Origin: Bacteroidales bacterium
GTDB taxonomy: Bacteria > Bacteroidota > Bacteroidia > Bacteroidales > UBA932
NCBI GenBank assembly: GCA_016281015.1
Contig: JAEEHS010000042.1
Coordinates: forward strand, 1-64,000
Length of the DNA stretch: 64,000 bases
Direction: 5' to 3'
Part shown: in pieces, positions 16,310-24,897 of the stretch
How the letters are laid out: every line of letters begins with the position of its first letter
How positions within the stretch are numbered: position 1 is the stretch's first letter
Program-made: the position numbers and the translations under genes
The notes under the pieces: generated by a model
Told to the model about the DNA's origin: nothing
Seen by the model: the letters and a program-made list of their open reading frames with translations, nothing else
Database searches by the model: none

Positions 16310-17262
16310 CGGACGCAGCGGACACTGAGGGCCATGCTTTTCTTATCGGCGCTGTGTGAATAGACACGGCGCTGATTTTCATTCAGATAGTAATAGATGG
16401 CCTGGCCCGTGTCTTCTTTCGATTCGGTGCCGGTCCAGAATGCGGCGTAGTGGTAGATGCCCTGGAATTTCCGGTCGCTCCCCAGGAGCTGGATGTAGCC
16501 GGAAGAGAGGGCGGCGAAACCGCTTTCCTGCTCCGTCTGGAGAGTGGGCCAGTAGCTCCACATCCGGGTATCGTTGAACCAGGCGTCCGCCATCAGGGCG
16601 CCGGCCTCGCCGTCGAAGGCGTCCACCAGGCTCTGCCACTGGTCCGCAGAGGGGAGGGACCAGCCGTCCGGGCAGGCGGTCACGGCCTCATCCCAGGTGT
16701 AATACTTGCCGAGGACCGCTCCGGTCACGGCGGCATTGTAGTAGTAGAGGCCGAGGTCGGGATCGGCCAGGTTGTTGCGGAACCACTGGTTCCCGCCGAT
16801 GGTCTTGTAGTAATAGTCCACGCCCTTGTCGGTGATATGGTCGTCGTCGGGAAGGATTCCCGTTCCGCTCAGGCTCTTGCCGAGCGAAGGGTCGATGATG
16901 GAAATCGTGTGGGTCGCGGTCGCGTTGTAGTAGGCGCCGGTTTTGGAGAAGACACCAAGGAGGATGGTGTAGTCGCCCAGGGCGTCCGGGGTGAAGACGA
17001 ACTTGTTGACGGTGTCCTTCTTGCCGGAATTGACCATCCAGTAATAGCCAACTTCGCTTTCCTTGATATCGGTCCCGTCGGTGGCATAGATGTCTCCCGT
17101 CGGGGTCAGGGTGAAGGATTCGCCGACGGCGCCGAAGGGAACAATGTTGAAAGCAGCCCCGTAAAGGCTGGGATTGATGGTGGTGTTATCCTCGTCTTTC
17201 TTGCAGCCGAGCGTGGCGGCAGCAAGGATTGCGAGGGCCATATAGAGAAACTTTCTGTGCAT
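16306..17262 (-). CDS. FISUMP-domain surface lipoprotein
   Basis: Lipoprotein of 318 residues. The signal peptide ends in a lipobox at TLGC, followed by KKDEDN, whose acidic residues fit surface export in Bacteroidetes. Residues about 30-130 form a PKD/Ig-like region; the rest is a Fibrobacter succinogenes major paralogous (FISUMP) domain with NQWFRNNL, YYTWDEAVTACPDGWSLPSADQW, GFAALSSGY, FWTGTES and a final SVRCVR. FISUMP proteins are abundant on Bacteroidetes and Fibrobacter surfaces, without an established biochemical role. I start at the ATG at 17260-17262 rather than 7 codons earlier because it gives the proper signal peptide. A near-consensus -7 box (GATATTTG, 17281-17288 minus) precedes it. 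Confidence 0.85.
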   Translation of the reverse strand: MHRKFLYMALAILAAATLGCKKDEDNTTINPSLYGAAFNIVPFGAVGESFTLTPTGDIYATDGTDIKESEVGYYWMVNSGKKDTVNKFVFTPDALGDYTILLGVFSKTGAYYNATATHTISIIDPSLGKSLSGTGILPDDDHITDKGVDYYYKTIGGNQWFRNNLADPDLGLYYYNAAVTGAVLGKYYTWDEAVTACPDGWSLPSADQWQSLVDAFDGEAGALMADAWFNDTRMWSYWPTLQTEQESGFAALSSGYIQLLGSDRKFQGIYHYAAFWTGTESKEDTGQAIYYYLNENQRRVYSHSADKKSMALSVRCVR

Positions 17263-17300
17263 ATCGTTCAAACTATTCTGCAAATATCGTCAAAATCTTG

Positions 17301-17308
17301 TAAATTTG
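17301..17308 (+). promoter_or_regulatory. -7 box of apbE (TAAATTTG)
   Basis: TAAATTTG lies 18 nt before the apbE ATG, consistent with the downstream start at 17327. It faces the divergent FISUMP gene, whose -7-like box is at 17281-17288. Confidence 0.55.
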
Positions 17309-17326
17309 TGCAAATCTTTTGCCACG

Positions 17327-18349
17327 ATGCGGAAAACATTTTTGATCATCCTCGTTTTGCTGCTGGTCTCTTGCCGGGAGCGGGACCGCTATATCCAGGT
17401 TTCGGGCTATGCCCAGGGCGGCACGTATACCGTCAAGTGTCATCTGAAAGGGACTGCGGTGACGCCGGAAACGGTGCGTGACAGCATCGAGGCCATCCTC
17501 CATCTGATTGATACGACCCTTTCGGGCTATAACAAGGGCTCCCTGCTCTCCCGCTTCAATGCCGGCGAGCGGATCCGGCCGAACACGCTGTTCGTCGAGA
17601 CCTATGCGCTTTCCCGCCGCTGGTTTGAACGCTCCGGCGGTTTGCTGGATTTCGCGGCAGGCCCGCTCTATGATGCCTGGGGCTTCGGTTTCCGCTCCGG
17701 CGAGATGCCTTCGGACGAGGAAGTCAGCCGCCTGGTCGCCTCCTCGGGGATGAAGCATCTTCCGGAGCGTCTTCCGCTGCGTGACGGCTATCTGGACCCT
17801 GCCGATCTGGGTTACCCCCGGCTGAACTACAACGCCATTGCCCAGGGCTACAGCTGCGACCTCGTCGCCCGCTATCTCTATTCGATCGGTGTCAAGGACA
17901 TGCTCGTGGACATCGGGGAAATCTTCTGTGACGGACGCAATCCTTCGGGACAGCCCTGGTCTGTCGGGGTGGACCGGCCCATTGACGGAAACCAGGAGAA
18001 GGGAGCGGAGCTTTCCGGTATCTGGTCCTCCGGAGGCGGTCCTGCCGGTATTGTGACCTCCGGCAATTACCGGAAGTTTTATGTCCGGGACGGGAAGAAA
18101 TTTGCCCATACCATCAATCCCTTGACGGGTTATCCCGTGTCGCACAGTCTGCTGAGCGCAACGGTGGTGGCTCCGGATGCGGCTTCGGCGGATGCGCTCG
18201 CGACCTGGTGCATGGTCATCGGAGAGGCCGGAGCCCGGGAACTGATTCTTTCGGACGGGTCGCTGGAAGGCTACCTGATCTGTGCCGGTGAAGACGGGAC
18301 CATGCAGGAATGGGCCTCTCCCGGCTTTCCGCTCGTTACATCCCGCTGA
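17327..18349 (+). CDS. apbE: FAD:protein FMN transferase (ApbE), lipoprotein
   Basis: Periplasm-facing lipoprotein (lipobox LLVSC, Cys16) of 340 residues that attaches FMN covalently to threonine/serine of flavoproteins such as RnfG/NqrC subunits. Family signatures present are the YAQGGTYTVKC start, the GYNKGSLLSRFN loop, PLYDAWGFG, the LNYNAIAQGYSCD stretch (Bacteroidetes form of the substrate loop), VDIGEIFCDG, and the metal/FAD-site motif HTINPLTGYPVSHS with downstream ADALATWCMV. No flavoprotein acceptor is in the window. Its last 14 nt overlap the convergent comEC-type gene. Confidence 0.92.
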   Translation: MRKTFLIILVLLLVSCRERDRYIQVSGYAQGGTYTVKCHLKGTAVTPETVRDSIEAILHLIDTTLSGYNKGSLLSRFNAGERIRPNTLFVETYALSRRWFERSGGLLDFAAGPLYDAWGFGFRSGEMPSDEEVSRLVASSGMKHLPERLPLRDGYLDPADLGYPRLNYNAIAQGYSCDLVARYLYSIGVKDMLVDIGEIFCDGRNPSGQPWSVGVDRPIDGNQEKGAELSGIWSSGGGPAGIVTSGNYRKFYVRDGKKFAHTINPLTGYPVSHSLLSATVVAPDAASADALATWCMVIGEAGARELILSDGSLEGYLICAGEDGTMQEWASPGFPLVTSR

Positions 18350-19430
18350 TAATCTCCAGGCAGTGAATCAGGGCCGTTGCGGCGGCCTCGGTGGCCCGGA
18401 CGAGGAGTCCGGGGCAGGGCGCTACGGCGCTCCAGGCCAGCGTCAGAAGGCTCAGACCCATCAGGAGACTGGTCAGGGGCAGGGCCAGCAGGTTAGTCAG
18501 CAGGAAATGCCGGGGGAATGCATGGAATCGGTACCAGGCGAGCGGTGCGGTCGTCACCTGGCAGGAGATACTCAGGGCCGCGCTTTTCCAGATCCAGCGC
18601 AGCGGGTCATGGCGGATGCCGGCGGGATACCAGCTCTCGAGCGTGGGGTACAGGAGGAAAATGCCCGCGACGGCGAGGTAGCTCAGCTGGAAGCCGATGC
18701 TGCGGATGGACAGGGGAGAGAGGACCAGCTGGAAGAACAGGGCCAGGCAGAGGACCCGCTCGCCCGGGGCGGACCTTCCCGAGAGCAGCAGGCTTTCGCG
18801 AATCAGGATAAAGAGGAAGGCGCGGACAATCGAAGGCGCGGCGCCGGTCATCAGCGTGAAGAAGCCGGAGGCGAGGACCACGAGGCTCCAGCGAAGGATG
18901 CGGGACAGGGGGAAGCGTCCCAGCGGACGGGTCAGGCGGTCCAGCAGCAGATAGATGATTCCGATGTGGAGTCCGGACAGCGCCAGGATGTGGGAGGCGC
19001 CGCTGCCCCGGAAAGCGGCGACGGTGCCTTTGGAAAGCGTGCTGCGGTCCCCGGTCAGGAGGGCTTTCAGGAGGGCGGCGGTCTCCGGGGAGGAAAAGCC
19101 CAGCGCGTCAATCCGCTGCCGGAGGCCCCCGGCGGCCTCTTCGAACAAGGCGGCGAGCGGGGAAGGGGTACTGAGGCCCTCAAAGGAGGCGGTGATTCCG
19201 CAGAACAGTCCGGTCGCGAGGAAAAGCAGCGGAAGGAGGAACTGTAGCCGTCCTTCTGTCCAAAGGCAGATGCGCTCCCGCAGCAGGAGCGGAACCCCCA
19301 TCAGCAGCAGCACGGCGCTGGCGGCGGCTCCCGGCATGGGCCCGGGAAGGAGGGAGAAGAGAAGGATCCCTGCTCCTGTACCGACCGTGAAAGAGAGTGA
19401 TAGCGCCTCGATATGGCCCGCCCCGTCCAT
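18336..19430 (-). CDS. comEC: ComEC/Rec2-family membrane protein, competence domain only
   Basis: Integral membrane protein of 364 residues corresponding to the Competence domain of ComEC/Rec2, the channel for single-stranded DNA uptake. Family motifs are visible: LLKALLTGDRS, GASHILALSGLHIGI, LTGAAPSIVRAFL, and LSIRSIGFQLSYLAVAGI. It lacks both the N-terminal OB-fold (DUF4131) found in longer ComEC proteins and the C-terminal metallo-beta-lactamase domain. Short forms like this occur in Bacteroidales, so this need not be a truncation. A weak -7 box (TATTTTCG, 19449-19456 minus) lies upstream. Whether it supports DNA uptake is unknown. Confidence 0.82.
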   Translation of the reverse strand: MDGAGHIEALSLSFTVGTGAGILLFSLLPGPMPGAAASAVLLLMGVPLLLRERICLWTEGRLQFLLPLLFLATGLFCGITASFEGLSTPSPLAALFEEAAGGLRQRIDALGFSSPETAALLKALLTGDRSTLSKGTVAAFRGSGASHILALSGLHIGIIYLLLDRLTRPLGRFPLSRILRWSLVVLASGFFTLMTGAAPSIVRAFLFILIRESLLLSGRSAPGERVLCLALFFQLVLSPLSIRSIGFQLSYLAVAGIFLLYPTLESWYPAGIRHDPLRWIWKSAALSISCQVTTAPLAWYRFHAFPRHFLLTNLLALPLTSLLMGLSLLTLAWSAVAPCPGLLVRATEAAATALIHCLEIISGM

Positions 19431-19469
19431 TTCGTTTCAATCTATATGCGAAAATACTGAATATTTTGT

Positions 19470-19477
19470 TAATTTTG
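19470..19477 (+). promoter_or_regulatory. -7 box of ackA-ptb (TAATTTTG)
   Basis: TAATTTTG lies 37 nt upstream of ackA, on the far side of the weak comEC promoter. No clear -33 box. Confidence 0.55.
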
Positions 19478-19514
19478 CATAATTGATTGAAAAAACACAA
19501 ATAAGGACATAAAA

Positions 19515-20729
19515 ATGATCATTTTAGTAATTAACTGCGGCAGTTCTTCCATCAAGTACCAGCTTCTGGACATGAAGAACGACGACGTGTTCGACGTCAT
19601 CGCCAAGGGTATCGCGGAGAAGATCGGTCTTCCCGCCGGCATTCTCCAGTATGCCCCGAAGGGGAAAGACAAAATCGTGACGGATGTCCCCATCGCGGAC
19701 CACAAGGTCGGCATGCAGCTGATCCTGCAGGCCCTGACGGACCCCAAGACGGGCGTCCTCCGTTCCCTGGAAGACATCGAAGCGGTGGGGCACCGCATCG
19801 TCCAGGGAGGTGACTTCTTCAGCGGCTCCGTGCTGGTGAATGACGATGTCCTCGAGAAAATCGCCTTCTGCTCGGATTTCGCCCCGCTGCACAATCCGGC
19901 CCATCTGCTGGGCATCCATGCCATGCAGGAAGTGCTCCCGAGCGTTCCCCAGGTGGTGACTTTCGACACCGCCTTCCACCAGACCATGCCCGCCTACGCC
20001 TATATGTACGGCCTGCCGTATGAATATTACGAGAAATACCGCGTCCGCCGCTACGGCGCGCACGGTACCTCCCATCAGTTCGTCGCCGGAGTGGGAGCCC
20101 GCCTCGCCGGACTGGACGTCAAGACGGCGAAGATCATCACCTGCCACCTCGGCGCCGGCAGTTCCATCTGCGCCATCCAGGGCGGCAAGTGCGTGGATAC
20201 CTCCATGGGCTTCTCTCCGCTGGAAGGCATGATCATGGGCACGCGCGTCGGCAACATCGACGCGAATGCCGTCATCTATCTCGAGAACAAGCTCGGTGTC
20301 ACCCCGGATGAGATGTCGGTCATCCTGAACCGCAAATCCGGCTTCCTCGGCCTGTCGCAGTATTCCTCCGACGCCCGGGAACTGAATGAAAAGGCGGATG
20401 CGGGCGACCCGAAGGCCAAACTCGTGTTCAAGAAATTCACCTACGACATCATCAAGAACATCGGCTCCTATGTGGCTGCGATGAACGGGGTGGACCTGAT
20501 TGTCTTCACGGGCGGTATCGGCGAGCACAATTCCCGCCTGCGCCGCCGGGTGCTGGAGAATTTCTCCTACCTCGGCCTGAAGGTGGATTACGAAGCCAAT
20601 GTCGCTTCCGGTGAGGACACGCTCATCACCACGGAGGATTCCAAGGTGAAGGCTGCCCTTATCTGCACGAACGAAGAACTGGTCATCGCCCGCGATACGA
20701 TGCACCTTGTACAGGATAACCAAGAATAA
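19515..20729 (+). CDS. ackA: Acetate kinase
   Basis: Cytoplasmic enzyme interconverting acetyl phosphate + ADP and acetate + ATP; 404 residues, the normal AckA length and longer than butyrate kinases (about 355). Signatures are the N-terminal phosphate-binding NCGSSSIKYQL, VVTFDTAFHQTMP, the RRYGAHGTSH motif, HLGAGSSICAI, GFSPLEGMIMGTRVGNID, and FTGGIGEHNS. It yields ATP by substrate-level phosphorylation at the end of fermentation. A Ptb-type phosphate acyltransferase follows 4 nt later in the place usually taken by pta. Confidence 0.96.
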   Translation: MIILVINCGSSSIKYQLLDMKNDDVFDVIAKGIAEKIGLPAGILQYAPKGKDKIVTDVPIADHKVGMQLILQALTDPKTGVLRSLEDIEAVGHRIVQGGDFFSGSVLVNDDVLEKIAFCSDFAPLHNPAHLLGIHAMQEVLPSVPQVVTFDTAFHQTMPAYAYMYGLPYEYYEKYRVRRYGAHGTSHQFVAGVGARLAGLDVKTAKIITCHLGAGSSICAIQGGKCVDTSMGFSPLEGMIMGTRVGNIDANAVIYLENKLGVTPDEMSVILNRKSGFLGLSQYSSDARELNEKADAGDPKAKLVFKKFTYDIIKNIGSYVAAMNGVDLIVFTGGIGEHNSRLRRRVLENFSYLGLKVDYEANVASGEDTLITTEDSKVKAALICTNEELVIARDTMHLVQDNQE

Positions 20730-20733
20730 GCAT

Positions 20734-21639
20734 ATGATTACCAATTTCAACGAACTGTTCCAGGAACTGAAGGAAAAGAAAATCTGCAAACGCATGATCG
20801 CCGCCTGGGGCGTAGATTCCCATACCATCGAAGCCGCTTCCCTTGCTGCGGACATGGGTTTTGTCAAGGTGACCCTGGTCGGTGACCGGGATCTGATCCA
20901 GGGCGTGTGCGACAGCTATAAGATTGATATCTCCAAATTCGTCATCGTCGATGAAAAGGACGAGCTGAAAGCGGTCGCGAAAGCGGTTGAGCTGGTCCAT
21001 GACGGAGAAGGGGATGTGTTGATGAAGGGCCTTTGCTCCACCGACAAGTTCCTCCGCGCCATCCTGAACAAGGAATGTGGCCTGCTGCCGCCGAAGGGCC
21101 TGCTGAGCCATGTGGGCGTGATCGAGAACCCGAACTACCACAAGCTGATTTTCATCACCGACATGGCCGTAATTCCCGCTCCGGATTTCCGCCAGAAGGT
21201 GAAGATGGCCGGTTTTGTGACCGGTGTCGCCCGCAGTTTCGGGATTGCCATGCCGAAGATTGCCTTTATCGCCGCCTCCGAGCAGATGATGGACACGATG
21301 CCCGCCTGTGTCGAGGGCGCCATGCTCGCGAAAATGTGCGACCGCGGCCAGATCAAGGCCATCGGCGACGGCCCGCTGGCCCTGGATGTCGCCATCGACG
21401 AGGAATCCGTCGAGATCAAGAAACTCAAGAGCCCGGTGGGAGGCGACGCCGACTGTCTCCTCTTCCCGAACATTGAGAGCGCGAATGTCTTCTGGAAGAC
21501 CAATTCCAAACTGGCCAAGGACGTCCGTCAGGCCGGTTTCCTGGTCGGAACGAAGGTGCCTTGCATCCTGGCTTCCCGCGCCGATTCGGTCGACGTGAAA
21601 CTCAATTCGATCGCTTCCGCGGTCATCAGCGCCAAGTAA
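20734..21639 (+). CDS. ptb: Phosphate acyltransferase of the Pta/Ptb family (phosphate butyryltransferase type)
   Basis: Makes acyl phosphates from acyl-CoA and phosphate; 301 residues, the short Ptb-like form with only the catalytic PTA_PTB domain. Features seen are AAWGVDSHTIEAASLAADMG, VLMKGLCSTDKFLRAILN, LLSHVGVIE, FITDMAVIPAPD, and a C-terminal VGGDADCLLFPNIESANVFWK. The ATG at 20734 is chosen; a start 9 codons earlier lies inside ackA. Because its neighbour is a true acetate kinase, it probably supplies acetyl phosphate, but butyryl-CoA or other acyl-CoAs remain possible. The family is certain; the substrate is not. Confidence 0.85.
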   Translation: MITNFNELFQELKEKKICKRMIAAWGVDSHTIEAASLAADMGFVKVTLVGDRDLIQGVCDSYKIDISKFVIVDEKDELKAVAKAVELVHDGEGDVLMKGLCSTDKFLRAILNKECGLLPPKGLLSHVGVIENPNYHKLIFITDMAVIPAPDFRQKVKMAGFVTGVARSFGIAMPKIAFIAASEQMMDTMPACVEGAMLAKMCDRGQIKAIGDGPLALDVAIDEESVEIKKLKSPVGGDADCLLFPNIESANVFWKTNSKLAKDVRQAGFLVGTKVPCILASRADSVDVKLNSIASAVISAK

Positions 21640-21644
21640 GGGAG

Positions 21645-22892
21645 CTAGTAGAAGATTTCAAACAAGTCTTGTTTGGGGAGCCTGCTGGAAAAGCGGGCTC
21701 TCAGTTTTTTGAACAGGGCGGCCGTATTCTTGGTGAAACGGGCGCCCCGCCAGGCGGAAGTGTTCGTGACGAGGATCCAGCATTCGCCGTCCGGATAGAC
21801 CTTGATAAGGGCGGAAGTTCCTGAGAACGAGCCGGTACGGGTCCATTCTCCCTCCTCCTTGCAGTCCACCCATCCGAGGGGGTAGGTGGCGTCGTCAATC
21901 CGGTAGGTCATCTGGTAGATGCTTTCTTCCGACAGGATGTCCTCCACTTCGGGGAGGCCGTCGATCGAGGCGATAAAGCGGGCAAGTTCGACCGTGGACC
22001 CGACCCAGGCGCCCGCGCCGGAAAGGGCGTGGATGTCATTGCCTCCGTAGCAGCGGACCACGCTGTCGGCACCGCCATGGTAGACGGGCACCGGCTCGTC
22101 GTCGGCCTGGACATAATATTTGCTCTCGCCCGGGAGCCGGTCCTTCTCGAAATTGCCGGCGAGGTGGAAGTCCGTGCATCCGGCCTTGGCAAAGACCTCT
22201 TCGCGCATATAATCCTCATAGGATTTTCCGCTGACTTTCTCGATGCACTGCGACAGGAGAAGATAGCCGAAATTGGAATAGATCTGGCCGCTGCCCGGGG
22301 TGTAGGAGACCCTGCGCTTGAGGAGATTCTCGGTGATCTGCTCGCCGGTCGGCGGCTCCGAGAGCCCCCAGGAGGACATCATGCTGCGGGTGGAGAACAT
22401 CGGGTCGCCGCCCCGGACGGAGAAACCGCCCTGGTGCCGGAGCAGGTGTTCCACCGTGATCAGGCAGTAGTTGTCATCCTTGAAATGATAGTCCGACAGG
22501 ATGCCGGCCGGCCCGAAAACCGGGCTCTGGAGGGTCAGGAGGCTGTCCTGGACCAGCTGCATGATGCCGGCGGCGGTCAGGAGCTTGGACACCGAAGCCA
22601 GGCGGAGTTTCGTCCCGGGCCCCATCCGCTCTCCGGCTTCTTTGTCCGCCCAGCCGTATCCCTTGGCATAGACGAGCGAATCATTGCGCATGATGGCGAG
22701 CGAAGCACCTTCCAACAGCCAGAACTGGAGAAAACTGTCCACGGCATGGTCCATGCGCTTGAGTTCCGGGACCTCGGACATCTCGTTGGTGATGTGGTCG
22801 TTGATGGTCGAGGGCCGTTTTCCCGGCCGGGACGAACAGGCGGCGATGCTCAGGCAGAGCACCACGAGCAGTTTAGCGAATGATCCCCGCAC
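21645..22892 (-). CDS. Serine hydrolase of the beta-lactamase class C family, lipoprotein
   Basis: Secreted lipoprotein of 415 residues (lipobox SIAAC, Cys19) with a class C beta-lactamase/DD-peptidase-like fold. It has the S-x-x-K nucleophile motif SVSK (S100, K103), the YSN motif (Y205-N207), and a terminal TGSFSGTSA replacing KTG. Such proteins act as penicillin-binding-protein-like peptidases or esterases, and resistance cannot be inferred. No ATG is available. I chose GTG at 22890-22892, which yields a good signal peptide; TTG at 22905-22907 is the alternative. The 5' end overlaps the kinase-like gene by 20 nt, so it is the last gene of the nrnA operon. Confidence 0.85.
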   Translation of the reverse strand: MRGSFAKLLVVLCLSIAACSSRPGKRPSTINDHITNEMSEVPELKRMDHAVDSFLQFWLLEGASLAIMRNDSLVYAKGYGWADKEAGERMGPGTKLRLASVSKLLTAAGIMQLVQDSLLTLQSPVFGPAGILSDYHFKDDNYCLITVEHLLRHQGGFSVRGGDPMFSTRSMMSSWGLSEPPTGEQITENLLKRRVSYTPGSGQIYSNFGYLLLSQCIEKVSGKSYEDYMREEVFAKAGCTDFHLAGNFEKDRLPGESKYYVQADDEPVPVYHGGADSVVRCYGGNDIHALSGAGAWVGSTVELARFIASIDGLPEVEDILSEESIYQMTYRIDDATYPLGWVDCKEEGEWTRTGSFSGTSALIKVYPDGECWILVTNTSAWRGARFTKNTAALFKKLRARFSSRLPKQDLFEIFY

Positions 22893-23487
22893 GGCGTCCG
22901 AAATCAATGATAAACTCAGCCGTCCCTTCGATGCCGAGCAGCGAACTGTCCACGCAGAGGTCGTAGTTGGAGGCGACGCCCCACGCGCCGAAGGTGTAGT
23001 AATTGTAATAGGTCTCCCGGATGCGGTCTTTGCGGCGCATCAGCTCCTCGGCGTCTTCCTTGCTGAGGTGTTCGTTTTCAGCCAGGCGGCCGATGCGGTA
23101 GTCCATGGGCGCGGAAATAAAGACGTCCAGGCAGTGCATGTCCCTCAGAATGTAGTCGGAGCAGCGCCCGATGATAATCGCATCTCCCTTTTCGGCAATG
23201 CTGCGGATGACCTCGCTCTGGATCTTGAAAAGCAGGTTGTCATTGACATAGCCGCTGGAGGCATCGTCGTAACTCATTCTTCCGGATGCGAAGAAACTGG
23301 AAAAGGAAAAAAGGCTCGGCCGCTCTTCTCCCTTGGCGAAAAGGCTCTTGGAATAGCCGTTCTGCTCCGCGTACTGGGAAATCCGCTGATTGTCGTAGAC
23401 CGGAATGCCGAGACGTGCGCCGATGGCCTCGGCGACTGAGCCGCCGCCGCTGCCGAAACTTCTGCCGATATTGATGATGGTATGCAT
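22873..23487 (-). CDS. Cytidylate kinase-like protein
   Basis: Cytoplasmic P-loop protein of 204 residues matching the cytidylate kinase-like family (Cytidylate_kin2). It has an N-terminal phosphate-binding loop GRSFGSGGGSVAEAIG, an IIIGRCSDYIL strand, a lid-like RIGRLAENEHLSKEDAEELMRRKD segment, and a C-terminal YDLCVDSSLLG. This family is distinct from the housekeeping Cmk, and its true substrate is unsettled. It lies between the MATE exporter (9-nt gap) and the serine hydrolase (overlap), in the same operon. Confidence 0.82.
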   Translation of the reverse strand: MHTIINIGRSFGSGGGSVAEAIGARLGIPVYDNQRISQYAEQNGYSKSLFAKGEERPSLFSFSSFFASGRMSYDDASSGYVNDNLLFKIQSEVIRSIAEKGDAIIIGRCSDYILRDMHCLDVFISAPMDYRIGRLAENEHLSKEDAEELMRRKDRIRETYYNYYTFGAWGVASNYDLCVDSSLLGIEGTAEFIIDFGRRAGIIR

Positions 23488-23496
23488 GCTGGTGGG

Positions 23497-24897
23497 TTAA
23501 ATTTGACTGCCGAGAATGGACGGATCCGCCCCGTCCTTGAGGCGCCCCAGTTTCCGGATGAGGCTGAGTGCCATCAGGGCGGTGATGACCGAGGCGATGG
23601 TGTCGGAAATCGGGAAACTGTACCAGACCCCTTTCTCGCTCTCCAGGAGCGAGGGGAGGAGATAGATGCAGGGGAGAAGGAAGAGCAGTTGCCGGGACAG
23701 GCTCAGGAAGATGGATTTCCGGACCATCCCGAGACATTGGAAGAGGTTCGTCGTGACCATCTGGAATCCGATGATCGGGAAAGCCAGGTTCATCATCCTC
23801 AACCCGCTCTCCGCCAGGGTATGGAGCTCCGGATCATGGGTAAAGATGCCGACGGCGGGGCCGGGCAGCAGTTCCGAAATCAGGAAACCGGCGGTGCAGA
23901 CAACCGTGGCCCAGAGGGCAGTCTTCATATAAACTTCCCGGACGCGGCCATACTGCCGGGCACCGAAGTTGTACCCCGCAATCGGCTGCATCCCCTGGTT
24001 GAGGCCCATCACAATCATGATGAAGAGGAAACTCAGGCGGTTGACGATGCCGTAGGCCCCGAGGGCCAGGTCACCGCCCCACTTGACCAGTTGCTGGTTG
24101 ATGAACAGGACCACCACGCAGCTGGCGAGATTCATCAAGAAGGGGCCCATGCCGATGGCGAGCGAGTCCCGGGCGATCTTCCAGTCCACCCGGAACATCT
24201 TGCGGGAGCGCGGAAGATGGAGAAAGCGCCGTCCGTCCAGGAAATACCACATCGTATAGCCCAGGGCCATGCTCTGGCAGAGCACCGTCGCCAGGGCGGC
24301 TCCTTGGATGCCGAGGCCGAGCGTGTAGATGAAGATGGGGTCCAGAATGGCGTTGGAGGTCACCGTGAAAAGGGTCAGGCCCATGGCCAGCCGCGGATTT
24401 CCGGAAGAGCGGACAATGGCGTTGAGACCGAAATAAAGGTGAGTGACGGCATTGCCGAGGGCGATGATCGTCATATAGTCCCGTGCAAAGGGGAGGGTCG
24501 CGTCGCTGGCACCGAAAAAGCGCAGGATCGGGTCCATCCACAGGAGGGTCACCAGGGTGAAGACCACCCCGGTCAGGATGTTGAGGGTGACGTCATTGGA
24601 CAGGACCTTGTTGGCGACGTCATAGTTTTTCTGTCCGAGGAGGACGGAAATCATCGTGGCCGCACCGACACCGACCAGGGTGCCGAAAGCGGTGGAAATG
24701 TTCATCAGGGGGAAGGTGACGGCAAGGCCCGATATGGCCAGCGAACCGACATCGGCGATGTGTCCGATGTAGATGCTGTCCACCATGTTGTAGAGGGAGG
24801 AGGCCGTCATTGCAATGATGCCGGGGACGGCGTACTGCCGCAGCAGCTCGCCGACGGGCTTGGTTCCGAGCTCGGTCGGAATGCTTCCTGCACTCAT
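23497..24897 (-). CDS. MATE-family multidrug/metabolite exporter
   Basis: Inner-membrane antiporter of 466 residues with about 12 helices in two MatE halves. Recognisable parts are YAVPGIIAMTASSLYNMVDSI, the GLAVTFPLMN helix, RSSGNPRLAMG, and in the second half GLNQGMQPIAGYNFGARQYGR, the usual repeat signature. It exports cationic drugs or metabolites using a Na+ or H+ gradient; the substrate is not predictable. The ATG at 24895-24897 overlaps the stop of the upstream FKBP gene (ATGA). A longer upstream start would run through the FKBP gene in another frame and is not credible. Confidence 0.9.
   Translation of the reverse strand: MSAGSIPTELGTKPVGELLRQYAVPGIIAMTASSLYNMVDSIYIGHIADVGSLAISGLAVTFPLMNISTAFGTLVGVGAATMISVLLGQKNYDVANKVLSNDVTLNILTGVVFTLVTLLWMDPILRFFGASDATLPFARDYMTIIALGNAVTHLYFGLNAIVRSSGNPRLAMGLTLFTVTSNAILDPIFIYTLGLGIQGAALATVLCQSMALGYTMWYFLDGRRFLHLPRSRKMFRVDWKIARDSLAIGMGPFLMNLASCVVVLFINQQLVKWGGDLALGAYGIVNRLSFLFIMIVMGLNQGMQPIAGYNFGARQYGRVREVYMKTALWATVVCTAGFLISELLPGPAVGIFTHDPELHTLAESGLRMMNLAFPIIGFQMVTTNLFQCLGMVRKSIFLSLSRQLLFLLPCIYLLPSLLESEKGVWYSFPISDTIASVITALMALSLIRKLGRLKDGADPSILGSQI

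Noticed and set aside
21645..22892. Antibiotic-resistance beta-lactamase
   Set aside because: The SVSK/YSN motifs fit the wide serine hydrolase family, but the KTG motif is replaced by TGS and resistance cannot be claimed.
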